Shown here: positions 35,706 through 43,832 of the stretch, piece after piece | Layout: each line of letters opens with the position of its first letter | Numbering within the stretch: position 1 is the first letter of the stretch | Assembly (NCBI RefSeq): GCF_029892845.1 | Contig: NZ_JARXVT010000003.1 | Location: forward strand, 62,001 to 126,000 | Length of the DNA: 64,000 nucleotides | Direction of reading: 5' to 3' | Origin: Aurantimicrobium minutum | GTDB taxonomy: Bacteria; Actinomycetota; Actinomycetes; Actinomycetales; Microbacteriaceae | Position numbers and translations under genes: made by a program | The notes under the pieces: model-generated | Databases searched by the model: none | The model's input: only the letters and a program-made list of their open reading frames with translations | What the model was told of the DNA's origin: nothing

Positions 35706-37355
35706 CTATTGCGTGATCCACGCGGTGGCGTTGCCTGGAAGCTTGCCATCCACCAATGGAGCACTTGTGAGTCGAACCGTGCCTGCAGGAAGGGCCACTG
35801 GCTTCTTCCCGAAGTTTGTAATGCTGTGCCATCCGTTTTCACGAACGAAGTGCACAACCTTGCGCTTGCTGTCCACAAACTGAAGTGACTCAGTAGACAG
35901 CAACTCCTTACGGATCTTGAGTGCAGCGCGGTAGAGCTTGAGAGTTGAATCTTCCTGAGTTTCTTCAAACTCAACCGAGTGACCAGCGAACCAAGTTGGC
36001 TGTGGAAGGTGAGCTGAACCAGTTCCGAAACCAAAGGAAGAACCTGTCTTTTCCCACGGCAATGGAACGCGGCAACCGTCACGGCCCTTGCGGGTCATGC
36101 CATCACGCAGCCACATAGGATCCTGAAGCACCTGACCGGGGAGGTCAGCTACTTCAAAGAGGCCAAGTTCTTCACCCTGGTACAGGTAGGTGCTACCGGG
36201 AAGAGCAAGCAGGAGCATGGTTGCCGCACGAGCGCGTGTTTGTCCCTTTTCGCGGTCTAGCTCAGGGCTAGTTCCATCTGTCATGACCCACTTTTCGAAG
36301 TTGGTCTTCTTTGGCAGGCCATAACGGGTGGCATGGCGAATCACATCGTGGTTCGACAGAACCCATGTTGACGACGAGCCGGACTTCTCGGACAAATCAA
36401 TGTTGAACTCGATCGTCTTCTTGAACTTCTTGGCAGACCAAGAGGCACTCAAGAGGTCGAAGTTGAAAGCCTGCCCCAGAGTTTCAGGACTTGCATAACG
36501 TGGGCGACGTTCTGCTGGAACCCACGCCTCAGCAACAGCAACACGAGGTGGGTTGTAGGAGTTGAAGATTTCTCGCCAACCCTTGTAAATCTCCATCACG
36601 TCATCACGGTCGAAGAGGTGGTGCGAACCATCGAGAGGAATGTTTTCCATGTCGTAGTTCTTGATTTCGGGGTAGGGCTCCGACATATCCTTCTTCATGG
36701 CGTGTGCCACGTCGATGCGGAATCCGTCTACGCCGCGGTCAGACCAGAAACGCAGGGTTTTCTTGAAGTCTTCAATGACCTCTTCGTTATCCCAGTTGAA
36801 GTCGGGCTGCTCTGGTGCAAACAAGTGCAGGTACCACTGACCGGGGGTGCCATCAGCGTTGGTTGTGCGAGTCCATCCTGTGGGCCCAAAGTGTGAGGGC
36901 CAATTGTTTGGGGGTAGTTCGCCGTTTTCACCCTTACCGTCACGGAAGATGTAACGATCACGGGCAGCAGATCCTGGCTCTGCCTTCAGCGCTTCCTGGA
37001 ACCACACGTGAAGGTCAGAAGAGTGGTTGGGCACGATGTCAACAAAGACTCTGATTCCCTTGGCATGGTATGCCGCAATCATCTCGTCAAAATCAGCAAG
37101 ATTTCCGAGCTTGGGGTCTACGTCACGGTAATCCGCAACGTCATAGCCGCCATCTGCGAGAGCAGAAGGGTAAAAGGGGCTCAGCCAGATCGCATCTACG
37201 CCAAGTTCTGAAAGGTAGTCAACCTTGGAGGTAATTCCCTTGATGTCGCCCAGGCCATCACCGTTGGAGTCCTTGAACGAGCGTGGGTACACCTGGTACA
37301 CAACTGCTTGGCGCCACCAGTTTTCATCTCCGGAGAGGAATACTGACTCAGACAT
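35706..37355 (-). CDS. GH13 alpha-glucosidase
   Basis: Cytoplasmic glycoside hydrolase that releases glucose from alpha-glucosides such as maltose, sucrose or trehalose-like sugars. 549 residues, with the TIM-barrel start WWRQAVVYQVYPRSFKDSNG. The catalytic set is present: nucleophile Asp in GFRIDVAHAMKKD, acid/base Glu in VAVAEAWVPAERR, and the transition-state Asp in LSNHDVIRHA. A beta-sandwich domain ends the protein. No signal peptide. The ATG at 37355 is chosen over a TTG at 37364. Upstream lie a LacI-type operator and a terminator, so it has its own regulated promoter although it follows the permease genes. Confidence 0.92.
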   Translation of the reverse strand: MSESVFLSGDENWWRQAVVYQVYPRSFKDSNGDGLGDIKGITSKVDYLSELGVDAIWLSPFYPSALADGGYDVADYRDVDPKLGNLADFDEMIAAYHAKGIRVFVDIVPNHSSDLHVWFQEALKAEPGSAARDRYIFRDGKGENGELPPNNWPSHFGPTGWTRTTNADGTPGQWYLHLFAPEQPDFNWDNEEVIEDFKKTLRFWSDRGVDGFRIDVAHAMKKDMSEPYPEIKNYDMENIPLDGSHHLFDRDDVMEIYKGWREIFNSYNPPRVAVAEAWVPAERRPRYASPETLGQAFNFDLLSASWSAKKFKKTIEFNIDLSEKSGSSSTWVLSNHDVIRHATRYGLPKKTNFEKWVMTDGTSPELDREKGQTRARAATMLLLALPGSTYLYQGEELGLFEVADLPGQVLQDPMWLRDGMTRKGRDGCRVPLPWEKTGSSFGFGTGSAHLPQPTWFAGHSVEFEETQEDSTLKLYRAALKIRKELLSTESLQFVDSKRKVVHFVRENGWHSITNFGKKPVALPAGTVRLTSAPLVDGKLPGNATAWITQ

Positions 37356-37403
37356 GTCACTCAACTTTCGTTTGTTTCTGTGATGCTACGTGATGTTTCT
37401 TTC

Positions 37404-37420
37404 GAACAGATTTCCTGTTC
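37404..37420. repeat. Inverted repeat next to the LacI operator
   Basis: GAACAG-ATTTC-CTGTTC abuts the operator at 37421-37436 on the side of the alpha-glucosidase gene. It may be a second regulator site or leader hairpin. Confidence 0.45.
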
Positions 37421-37436
37421 ATCGACGCGCGTCGAT
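37421..37436. promoter_or_regulatory. LacI-family operator of the alpha-glucosidase gene
   Basis: ATCGACGCGCGTCGAT is a perfect 16-base palindrome with the central CG typical of LacI-family sites. The same core occurs in front of the binding-protein gene and the repressor gene. Confidence 0.85.
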
Positions 37437-37451
37437 TGTGGGGCAAAAGGT

Positions 37452-37485
37452 GGGGTTGTGAGGGATGTTACTCCCCCACAACCCC
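37452..37485 (-). terminator. Terminator after the permease genes
   Basis: A GGGGTTGTG/CACAACCCC stem extended by an inner GGG/CCC pair, six bases after the permease stop. On the minus strand it is followed by ACCTTTTG, a modest T-run, so termination may be partial. Confidence 0.6.
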
Positions 37486-37491
37486 CAGTTA

Positions 37492-38403
37492 TTACTTGAC
37501 TGAACCCATCGTGACACCCTTGAGGAGTGTGCGCTGGAAGATCAGGAAGAACAAGAGAGTTGGCAAGATACCAACCAAGGCTGCAGCCGCCTGCGTGGTG
37601 GGGTCACTGGTGTACTGACCAGAAGCCAGACCCATCGACAACGCCACGGTTTGGCTGTCATTCGACGGCAACATAACCAGCGGTAGAAGGAATTCGTTCC
37701 AGGTCCAGATGAAGAAGAACACCATCAGAACAGTCAGCGTGGGGCGGACCAGCGGGAACACGATGTCCTTGAGCAAACGCCAGCTACCTGCACCGTCAAT
37801 GCGAGCTGCTTCTAGCAGTTCCATGGGGAAGTCAGACATCACTGAGGACACCAGGTACGTACCAAAGGCGCTCTGCAACACAGCGAAGATGATGATCAGT
37901 GCCCAGATGTTGTCATAGAGACCAACCATCTTTGCCATACGGAGAAGTGGGTACATCAGTGCTTCACCAGGAATGGTGAACGCAACAAGGAACAGACCCA
38001 GAATCCAGAAACGACCACGGACGCGGCCAATACCAATGGCATAAGCGGTGAAGAAGCTCAGAGCCACACCCAAGATAGCTACCCAGAAGCTGATCTGGAA
38101 CGAGTTCCAGAGCTTGAGGGAGAAGTCAGCCTTCTCCCAGAAGTGAAGGATTCCTTCAAAACTGATTTGGCTAGGCAGAGTCAGCGGACCAGTTGTGGTG
38201 TATTCCTCTGGGGTCTTGACCGAGTTGACGAAGGCCAGGTACAGCGGAGAAATCCATGCCAGTGCGCTGGCAATCATGAAAGCTACGACGAGCCAGGAAA
38301 CAGGAGTGCGCTTGTTGAAGCCACCCTTACCCTTTTTGCTGACCTTTTGAGCTTTACGAGACTCGGGGTTGAGGGTGTTTTCAACCATGATTGCGGTGCT
38401 CAT
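37492..38403 (-). CDS. ABC sugar permease, MalG type
   Basis: Inner-membrane permease subunit of 303 residues with six hydrophobic segments and the EAA loop LLEAARIDGAGSWRLLKDIVFP near residue 200, where the ATPase docks. It belongs to the CUT1 carbohydrate uptake group (MalG/UgpE-like). The N-terminal 25 residues are basic. The ATG overlaps the upstream permease stop by four bases, so the two are made as a pair. No ATPase gene lies in the cassette; actinobacterial CUT1 systems often share MsiK-type ATPases. Confidence 0.93.
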   Translation of the reverse strand: MSTAIMVENTLNPESRKAQKVSKKGKGGFNKRTPVSWLVVAFMIASALAWISPLYLAFVNSVKTPEEYTTTGPLTLPSQISFEGILHFWEKADFSLKLWNSFQISFWVAILGVALSFFTAYAIGIGRVRGRFWILGLFLVAFTIPGEALMYPLLRMAKMVGLYDNIWALIIIFAVLQSAFGTYLVSSVMSDFPMELLEAARIDGAGSWRLLKDIVFPLVRPTLTVLMVFFFIWTWNEFLLPLVMLPSNDSQTVALSMGLASGQYTSDPTTQAAAALVGILPTLLFFLIFQRTLLKGVTMGSVK

Positions 38404-39326
38404 CGGTTTTCCCCCTGCTTGTTCTGGTAACGGAAAATGACCAACGACATGACGATCAGCAGGATGGCGAGCACGGTAGAAATAGCGGCACCGTAACCAA
38501 CCTTGCTGGTCTGGATGAAGTTGAAGTAGGAGTAGTAAGCAGGAACTGTTGTAGCTGTACCTGGACCACCTTGTGTCATGACATAGACCGGAGCGAATAC
38601 CTTTAGAGCCGCCACTGTCGTTGTCAGCAATACCACTGCAATTTCAGGGGCGAGCTGGTTCAAGGTGATGATGCGGAAGCGCTGGAACCATGTAGCGCCA
38701 TCGATTGCTGCAGCCTCGTGAACGGACTGGTCAGCACGGGCAAGACCAGACATGAAGATCACGATGGTGTATCCGACCTGAATCCAAATCAGGACGATGG
38801 TGACCGAGAACATGGCCCACTTAGCGTCACCGAGCCAGTTTTGCGCCCATTCAGGGTGCCCCCAGTCGGTCAAAACCTTGTTGACGATACCGGTCTGTGA
38901 AGAAAGCATCCAAGTCCACAGCAGACCTGCGATGGGGATGGGGATGATCTGAGGGAGGAAAAAACCTGCGCGAGATGCTGCCGAGGTTGCGTTTCCAAAT
39001 CGTGGTGACACGTAGTCAAAAAGTGCGGAGGCAATAATCAGACCCAGCGCGGTGGGGACAATCGCCATAGCGAAGATGAAGACAACAGAGTGAAGGAACG
39101 ACTGCCAGAAGGTCTCATCGACCATGAGCTTGGCGTAGTTATCGAAGCCAATCCATTTAGGAGCGCCGAGGCCATTCCACTTCGTGAAGGAGAGGTAGAT
39201 GTTCCATACGAAAGAAACAATCACGATCAAAGTGAAGGCGATGAGTCCTGGAACCATGTAAGGCCAGTAAACGCCGTTTGAGTTTTTGTACTTCTTGCGG
39301 ACTTTGTCCGAAGTAAGTGCAGTCAT
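38400..39326 (-). CDS. ABC sugar permease, MalF type
   Basis: 308-residue membrane permease with six hydrophobic segments and the EAA loop VHEAAAIDGATWFQRFRIITL. It is the partner of the MalG-type subunit, overlapping it by four bases. The sequence fits the CUT1 MalF/UgpA group without the large periplasmic insertion of E. coli MalF. The 188-base gap upstream, after the binding-protein gene, contains a strong hairpin that should lower permease expression relative to the binding protein. Confidence 0.93.
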   Translation of the reverse strand: MTALTSDKVRKKYKNSNGVYWPYMVPGLIAFTLIVIVSFVWNIYLSFTKWNGLGAPKWIGFDNYAKLMVDETFWQSFLHSVVFIFAMAIVPTALGLIIASALFDYVSPRFGNATSAASRAGFFLPQIIPIPIAGLLWTWMLSSQTGIVNKVLTDWGHPEWAQNWLGDAKWAMFSVTIVLIWIQVGYTIVIFMSGLARADQSVHEAAAIDGATWFQRFRIITLNQLAPEIAVVLLTTTVAALKVFAPVYVMTQGGPGTATTVPAYYSYFNFIQTSKVGYGAAISTVLAILLIVMSLVIFRYQNKQGENR

Positions 39327-39367
39327 GATGACCTCGTTGTCAGAAAGTTCAAGGTGGAGGGAAGTGT

Positions 39368-39503
39368 GAGGGGTAAACCCCTCTGTTGTCTCACGAGACT
39401 AGCGAGGAGAAGAATCCCCCGCAAGAAAGAGAAATCCGGTGCGATGCCGCGGACGACACCGCACCGGATTGTTGCCTATCAGTATGGTGAGGCTAATGCC
39501 TCA
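39368..39503 (-). other. Intergenic region with several inverted repeats
   Basis: Besides the terminator-like hairpin at 39433-39470, this gap contains GAGGGG-TAAA-CCCCTC (39368-39383) and TGAGGC-TAAT-GCCTCA (39488-39503). No open frame is supported. The repeats may stabilise or process the transcript between the binding protein and permeases. Confidence 0.5.
39433..39470 (-). terminator. Attenuating hairpin after the binding-protein gene
   Basis: An 11-base perfect stem AATCCGGTGCG/CGCACCGGATT, followed on the minus strand by TTCTCTTTC. It lies 45 bases after the binding-protein stop and within the operon, so partial termination is the natural reading. Confidence 0.7.
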
Positions 39504-39514
39504 TCGACGACTGG

Positions 39515-40795
39515 TTATGGCTTGTTCTCTTCGTAGTACGAACCGATTGCCTCGCGGTACTCAGCAGGAGTGGTGTTACCTGCTACGAGGTCGATTACGG
39601 CAGCCTTGAGGATGTCGTAGTAACCGGATACGGGCCAGTCAGGGTAGAAACCGAGACCGTTGTCAGCAACGAGCTGCTGGAAGAGAGGCAGGGTGATTGC
39701 AGTAGTTGCGTTGTCACCGAGCTCGGTTGCGAGCAGTGGAAGACCACCGTTTGCAGCCATGGTGTTCTGTGCCTTTGCCTGCAGAGTCAAGTTAATGAAC
39801 TCAGCTGCGAGGTCAGGGTTCTTACCCTTTGCAGGGATAACCCAGATGTTTCCAGCAGAACCGGTCGATACAGCGTTACCTGGGTTGAGGATCTTGCCCC
39901 AGGTGAACTTAGCTGCACCAGCAACGGTTCCATCAAGCCAGGTACCACCAGGCATGAATGGAGAGGTGCCGCTGGTGAATGCTGCGACTGCGTCGTCAGC
40001 GGTTGCACCGGAAGCGCTAGCTGCGATGTAACCCTTCTGGGTCCAGCTCTGGATCTGCTCAGATGCCTGAGTGAAAGCTGCGTCGTTGAAGTCAGTTTCT
40101 CCATCGAAGAACTGGTAAGCGTTTACCCAGTCGTTGTCAGCCTTGTTCAGGGTCAGGTTGTATGCGAGGTGCACGAGCATGTAGTCAGCTGCTGCGATAG
40201 GAGTGATTCCTGCAGCAGTGAGGGTTGCGAATGCAGCTTCGAGGTCAGCCTGGCTCTTGAGAGCGGTTGCGTCGATTCCGTTAGCGGAAAGAACGTCAGC
40301 GTTGTAGAACCAACCTACGTACTCACCGTAGGTAGGAACACCGTAGAGGTCTCCGTTACCCATGAGGCCGTCGGTGTAGCGTCCAACCTGCTGTGCAGAT
40401 GCGGGGAGGAGGTCAGTCCAGCCGTACTGAGCTGCGTAGTCCTCGAGGTTGAGGAGCAGACCAGCCTGTGAAGCTGCACCAGCGGTACCGTTACCCTTGT
40501 TCCACTCGGAAAGGTCAGGTGCCTTGTCGGAGTCGAGGATGGAGTTACCCGACTTCTCGATCTGTTCCCAGGTCTTGAACTCGAAGTTAACGGTTACGTC
40601 AGGGTTTGCGGCCTTGAACTCATCGAGAGCCTCGGTCCATGCGATGTACTGAGCGGTGTCTTCACCGGAGTACCACCATACGTTGAATGTCTTGCTGTCG
40701 TTACCACCAGCGGCACAACCCGAGAGGGTGCCGAGGGTGAGCGCACCTGCAGCAACAGCTGCGGCGACGCGGAGACCGCGCTTGCTTACCTTCAT
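39515..40795 (-). CDS. Sugar-binding lipoprotein of the ABC transporter
   Basis: Extracellular solute-binding protein, family 1 (MalE-like), 426 residues. The type II signal peptide (RVAAAVAAGALTLGTLSGCA) has lipobox LSGC with Cys28 or so. The mature protein begins KTFNVWWYSGEDTAQYIAW and keeps the two-lobe pattern (TYGEYVGWFYNADVL, FTSGTSPFMPGGTWL). Clustering with an alpha-glucosidase suggests alpha-glucoside ligands; the exact sugar is unknown. The ATG has AGAAAGG ten bases upstream. Transcription is predicted from 40892-40921, with tandem repressor sites immediately downstream. Confidence 0.92.
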   Translation of the reverse strand: MKVSKRGLRVAAAVAAGALTLGTLSGCAAGGNDSKTFNVWWYSGEDTAQYIAWTEALDEFKAANPDVTVNFEFKTWEQIEKSGNSILDSDKAPDLSEWNKGNGTAGAASQAGLLLNLEDYAAQYGWTDLLPASAQQVGRYTDGLMGNGDLYGVPTYGEYVGWFYNADVLSANGIDATALKSQADLEAAFATLTAAGITPIAAADYMLVHLAYNLTLNKADNDWVNAYQFFDGETDFNDAAFTQASEQIQSWTQKGYIAASASGATADDAVAAFTSGTSPFMPGGTWLDGTVAGAAKFTWGKILNPGNAVSTGSAGNIWVIPAKGKNPDLAAEFINLTLQAKAQNTMAANGGLPLLATELGDNATTAITLPLFQQLVADNGLGFYPDWPVSGYYDILKAAVIDLVAGNTTPAEYREAIGSYYEENKP

Positions 40796-40856
40796 TAGTA
40801 ATTACCTTTCTCAGTGGTGACCAATTTGGCCACGCAACTTCTTTGGTGCTTCCAGG

Positions 40857-40884
40857 TTGACGCGCATCGTCGACGCGCGTCGAT
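40857..40884. promoter_or_regulatory. Tandem LacI-type operators before the binding-protein gene
   Basis: A strong site TCGACGCGCGTCGA (40870-40883) overlaps by one base a degenerate copy TTGACGCGCATCGT (40857-40870), with centres 13 bases apart. Both lie just downstream of the predicted transcription start. Confidence 0.8.
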
Positions 40885-40891
40885 AAAGAGA

Positions 40892-40921
40892 AATCTATCT
40901 AATGGTTAAGGGCATTGTCTA
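40892..40921 (-). promoter_or_regulatory. Promoter of the alpha-glucoside uptake operon
   Basis: On the minus strand TAGACA (40916-40921), an 18-base spacer and TAGATT (40892-40897). The operators begin about eight bases downstream, which suits roadblock repression. Confidence 0.6.
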
Positions 40922-40983
40922 CCCCGGAAACGCCGTTTCGGATTTTCGTAACCGAATCGTGATTCAAGGGGTAATTTGTTCCC

Positions 40984-42033
40984 TTACCCGCGTAATTGCG
41001 GGGCAGGACCAGTACTGCCCCGATCAAAGAACTGAGGCTGGGTGAGATTTTGCAGCACCGACTTCTTGTCACCATTGAGACGGGCAATGAGGTACTGCAC
41101 AGCCATTCGGCCCAGCTCGGGGCCATCCACGTTGATCGTGGTTTGAGCAGGGACAGTCATATTTGCTGCTTCATCAGAAAGTCCAAAGCTTAGAACAGAA
41201 AGATCACCAGGAATGCTCATGCCCCTGGCACCAGCCACCTCAAGAGCACCAATAAAGGCAGGTTCGTTGAAGCCGATGATTGCCGTGATATCGGGTTGCT
41301 CTTGAAGCAATTCTTCGAACGCCTGTCGCCCGGAACGAATGGTGGGCTTGGGGTGCTTGATGGTCAGCTTCACGCCAGAGCGGTTGGCAACTTCGATCAG
41401 CGGCTTCTCAGTGCGCACAACAGGACCATATCCAGCCTCAACGAGTTCATCTCGCATAGAGATGACGCCAACGTTGGTGTGGCCGAGATCTGCCAGGTGG
41501 TGAATAGCCATTGGGCCCCATTGCGAGAAGTCCGCATCAACATAAGTTAAATCTTGGGAATCATCAGTACGGCCGATCAAGCAGAACGGAGTTCCGCTTT
41601 CTCGCAATACTTCAACGCGAGGGTCGTGAGACCTGACCTCCATCAAGAGAACACCCTCGACGAGGCCTTGCGCCACAATCTTCTTGAGCGATGCAGTGTC
41701 TTCAACAGCGTTAGGCCACAACAGCAATTGATAGCCGTCTTCGGCTGCTGCCTCAGTGGCTGCCTCGACATACTCAAAGTCGGTCTCGCCAAAGCCGCGC
41801 TCCCCCACGGGAAACAACAGTGCGAGCAAACCAGACTTCTTACTAGCCAAAGCTTGTGCCATGGCGTTGGGAACATAGCCCAAAGTTTGCATGGCCTCTT
41901 CGATGCGCTCACGCGTATCTTCACTGATGGGGCGAACGCCTGTAAGGGCGTAGCTCACTGTGCTCTCGGAAACGCCAGCCATCCGCGCAACATCAGCACG
42001 CGTGGCTTGTTTTGGTTTCTTCGTTGAGGACAC
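40984..42033 (-). CDS. LacI-family repressor of alpha-glucoside genes
   Basis: 349-residue regulator. The N-terminal LacI HTH is at residues 12-35 (TRADVARMAGVSESTVSYAL), followed by a hinge helix (GYVPNAMAQALAS) and a periplasmic-binding-protein-like effector domain. The GTG start is fixed by a perfect TAGGCT six bases upstream. A palindrome matching the sites at 37421 and 40870 overlaps its own -35 region, so autoregulation is expected. It is co-oriented with and upstream of the transporter operon. The effector is inferred to be an alpha-glucoside or its breakdown product. Confidence 0.93.
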   Translation of the reverse strand: MSSTKKPKQATRADVARMAGVSESTVSYALTGVRPISEDTRERIEEAMQTLGYVPNAMAQALASKKSGLLALLFPVGERGFGETDFEYVEAATEAAAEDGYQLLLWPNAVEDTASLKKIVAQGLVEGVLLMEVRSHDPRVEVLRESGTPFCLIGRTDDSQDLTYVDADFSQWGPMAIHHLADLGHTNVGVISMRDELVEAGYGPVVRTEKPLIEVANRSGVKLTIKHPKPTIRSGRQAFEELLQEQPDITAIIGFNEPAFIGALEVAGARGMSIPGDLSVLSFGLSDEAANMTVPAQTTINVDGPELGRMAVQYLIARLNGDKKSVLQNLTQPQFFDRGSTGPAPQLRG

Positions 42034-42039
42034 ATCTGT

Positions 42040-42045
42040 AGCCTA
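42040..42045 (-). promoter_or_regulatory. -10 element TAGGCT of the LacI gene
   Basis: On the minus strand TAGGCT ends exactly six bases before the GTG at 42033. Confidence 0.7.
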
Positions 42046-42055
42046 AACGAAATCA

Positions 42056-42069
42056 TCGACACGCGTCGA
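42056..42069. promoter_or_regulatory. Autoregulatory LacI-type operator
   Basis: TCGACACGCGTCGA differs by one base from the perfect site and lies where the -35 of the repressor promoter would be. Confidence 0.75.
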
Positions 42070-42086
42070 CTACTTATTCGATGAAT

Positions 42087-43763
42087 TTAGGCTTCGATGA
42101 CGAGAGGGATAATCATCGGGCGGCGACGGTAGCTCTTGGAAACCCACTGCCCCACTGTGCGACGAATGACCTGCTGCAGGGAATGCGCATCGCGAACTCC
42201 ATTGTGCGCAGCTTCCTGCAGAGCCTTGGCAATTGCTGGCTTGATTTCATCAAACACAGCATCATCTTCAGCAAAGCCCTTGGCATGAATCTCTGGCCCC
42301 ACGATGATCTTGCCGGTGGCAGGATCAACTACCACGATGATCGAGATGAAGCCCTCTTCAGCAAGGATGCGGCGATCCTTAAGGTCGTTATCTGTAATCT
42401 CACCGACGCTGGAGCCGTCAACGTAGACATAACCAATGTCGAGCTGGCCAACAACACGAGCAATGCCATCTTTGAGATCGATCACGGTGCCATCTTCGCC
42501 CAAGATGGTGCGGTGCGCATCAACGCCTGAGTCGATAGCAAGGTTGGCGTTCGCAACGAGGTGGCGGTATTCACCGTGGACTGGAAATACGTTCTTCGGC
42601 TGCAGGATGTTGTAGCAGTAAAGCAACTCCCCAGCAGCTGCGTGACCTGAAACGTGAACCTTGGCATTGCCCTTGTGGACGACCTTCGCACCAAGCTTGG
42701 TCAAACCATCAATGACTCGATAGACCGCGTTCTCGTTTCCAGGAATCAGACTCGAAGCCAAGATGACAGTGTCTCCAGGACCAACTTCAATTTGGTGTTC
42801 GAGGTTTGCCATACGAGCAAGCACAGCCATCGGTTCACCCTGGGAACCAGTGGACATATAAACCAGACGGTCATCGGGAAGATCTGCAGCCTTCTTGGCA
42901 TCGATGATGGTTCCTTCAGGAACTTCGAGATACCCCAGCTCAGTAGCAATGCCCATGTTGCGCACCATAGAACGGCCCATCAACACCACGTGACGATTGT
43001 TTGCCACCGCAGCATCAATGACTTGCTGGACGCGGTGAACGTGGGAAGAGAAACTGGCCACGATAACTCGGCGCTTGGAGCGGTGAATCACACTTTCTAG
43101 CACCGGCCCGATTTCACGCTCGAGCGGGGTGAAGCCGGGAACGTCCGCATTAGTGGAGTCAGGAAGGAAAAGATCCACGCCCTCTTCACCGAGGCGTGCG
43201 AATGCACGCAGGTCGGTGAGGCGACCATCGAGAGGAAGCTGGTCCATTTTGAAGTCACCAGTGTGAAGGACAAGGCCTGCTTCAGAGCGAATAGCGATAG
43301 CCAGAGCATCAGGAATGGAGTGGTTGACCGCAACAAACTCGAGTTCGTAAGGTCCGAACTGTTCCTTATCGCCCTCTTTCACCTGCAAGGTGTAGGGCTG
43401 GATGCGGTGTTCTTTGAGCTTTGCTTCGATGAGAGCAAGCGTCAGACCAGAACCCACCAATGGAATGTCATTCTTCAAACGAAGAAGATAGGGAACAGCA
43501 CCAATGTGGTCTTCATGGCCGTGAGTCAGAACAATCGCAAGAACATCATCCATGCGATCACGGATGTAGCTGAAGTCCGGGAGGATCAGGTCTACACCTG
43601 GCTGAGTCTCTTCCGGAAAGAGAACACCACAGTCCACGACAAGCAGTTTGCCATTGAGTTCATAGACGGTCATGTTGCGACCAATCTCCCCCACTCCTCC
43701 GAGTGGGACAACGCGCAGCGTTCCGTTTTCTAATGCAGGTGGGTCAAACAGTTCGTTAGGCAT
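42087..43763 (-). CDS. rnj: Ribonuclease J
   Basis: Metallo-beta-lactamase/beta-CASP nuclease with 5'-3' exo- and endonuclease activity in mRNA decay and rRNA maturation. The product has 558 residues. It has the zinc motif LTHGHEDHIGA near residue 85, HTGDFKMD, the beta-CASP motifs (VASFSSHVHRVQQ, SGHAAAGEL) and the C-terminal domain. The ATG at 43763 (MPNELFDPPALENGTLRVVP) is preferred over an upstream in-frame start at 43802, because AGAGGAA precedes it and relatives begin there. It follows dapA, as in other actinobacteria (thyX-dapA-rnj). Confidence 0.95.
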   Translation of the reverse strand: MPNELFDPPALENGTLRVVPLGGVGEIGRNMTVYELNGKLLVVDCGVLFPEETQPGVDLILPDFSYIRDRMDDVLAIVLTHGHEDHIGAVPYLLRLKNDIPLVGSGLTLALIEAKLKEHRIQPYTLQVKEGDKEQFGPYELEFVAVNHSIPDALAIAIRSEAGLVLHTGDFKMDQLPLDGRLTDLRAFARLGEEGVDLFLPDSTNADVPGFTPLEREIGPVLESVIHRSKRRVIVASFSSHVHRVQQVIDAAVANNRHVVLMGRSMVRNMGIATELGYLEVPEGTIIDAKKAADLPDDRLVYMSTGSQGEPMAVLARMANLEHQIEVGPGDTVILASSLIPGNENAVYRVIDGLTKLGAKVVHKGNAKVHVSGHAAAGELLYCYNILQPKNVFPVHGEYRHLVANANLAIDSGVDAHRTILGEDGTVIDLKDGIARVVGQLDIGYVYVDGSSVGEITDNDLKDRRILAEEGFISIIVVVDPATGKIIVGPEIHAKGFAEDDAVFDEIKPAIAKALQEAAHNGVRDAHSLQQVIRRTVGQWVSKSYRRRPMIIPLVIEA

Positions 43764-43832
43764 ATTCCTCTTACGAGCATGGATCAAAAGATCCGTATTC
43801 ACGCCCTGGCGGATGCCCTGACGAGTGTGGCG

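Noticed and set aside
37401-37436. A second SOS box (TTCGAACAG...CTGTTC) before the alpha-glucosidase
   Set aside because: The half-sites do not have the TCGAAC-N4-GTTCGA spacing; the symmetrical part is GAACAG-N5-CTGTTC, and the neighbouring palindrome matches the LacI operators.
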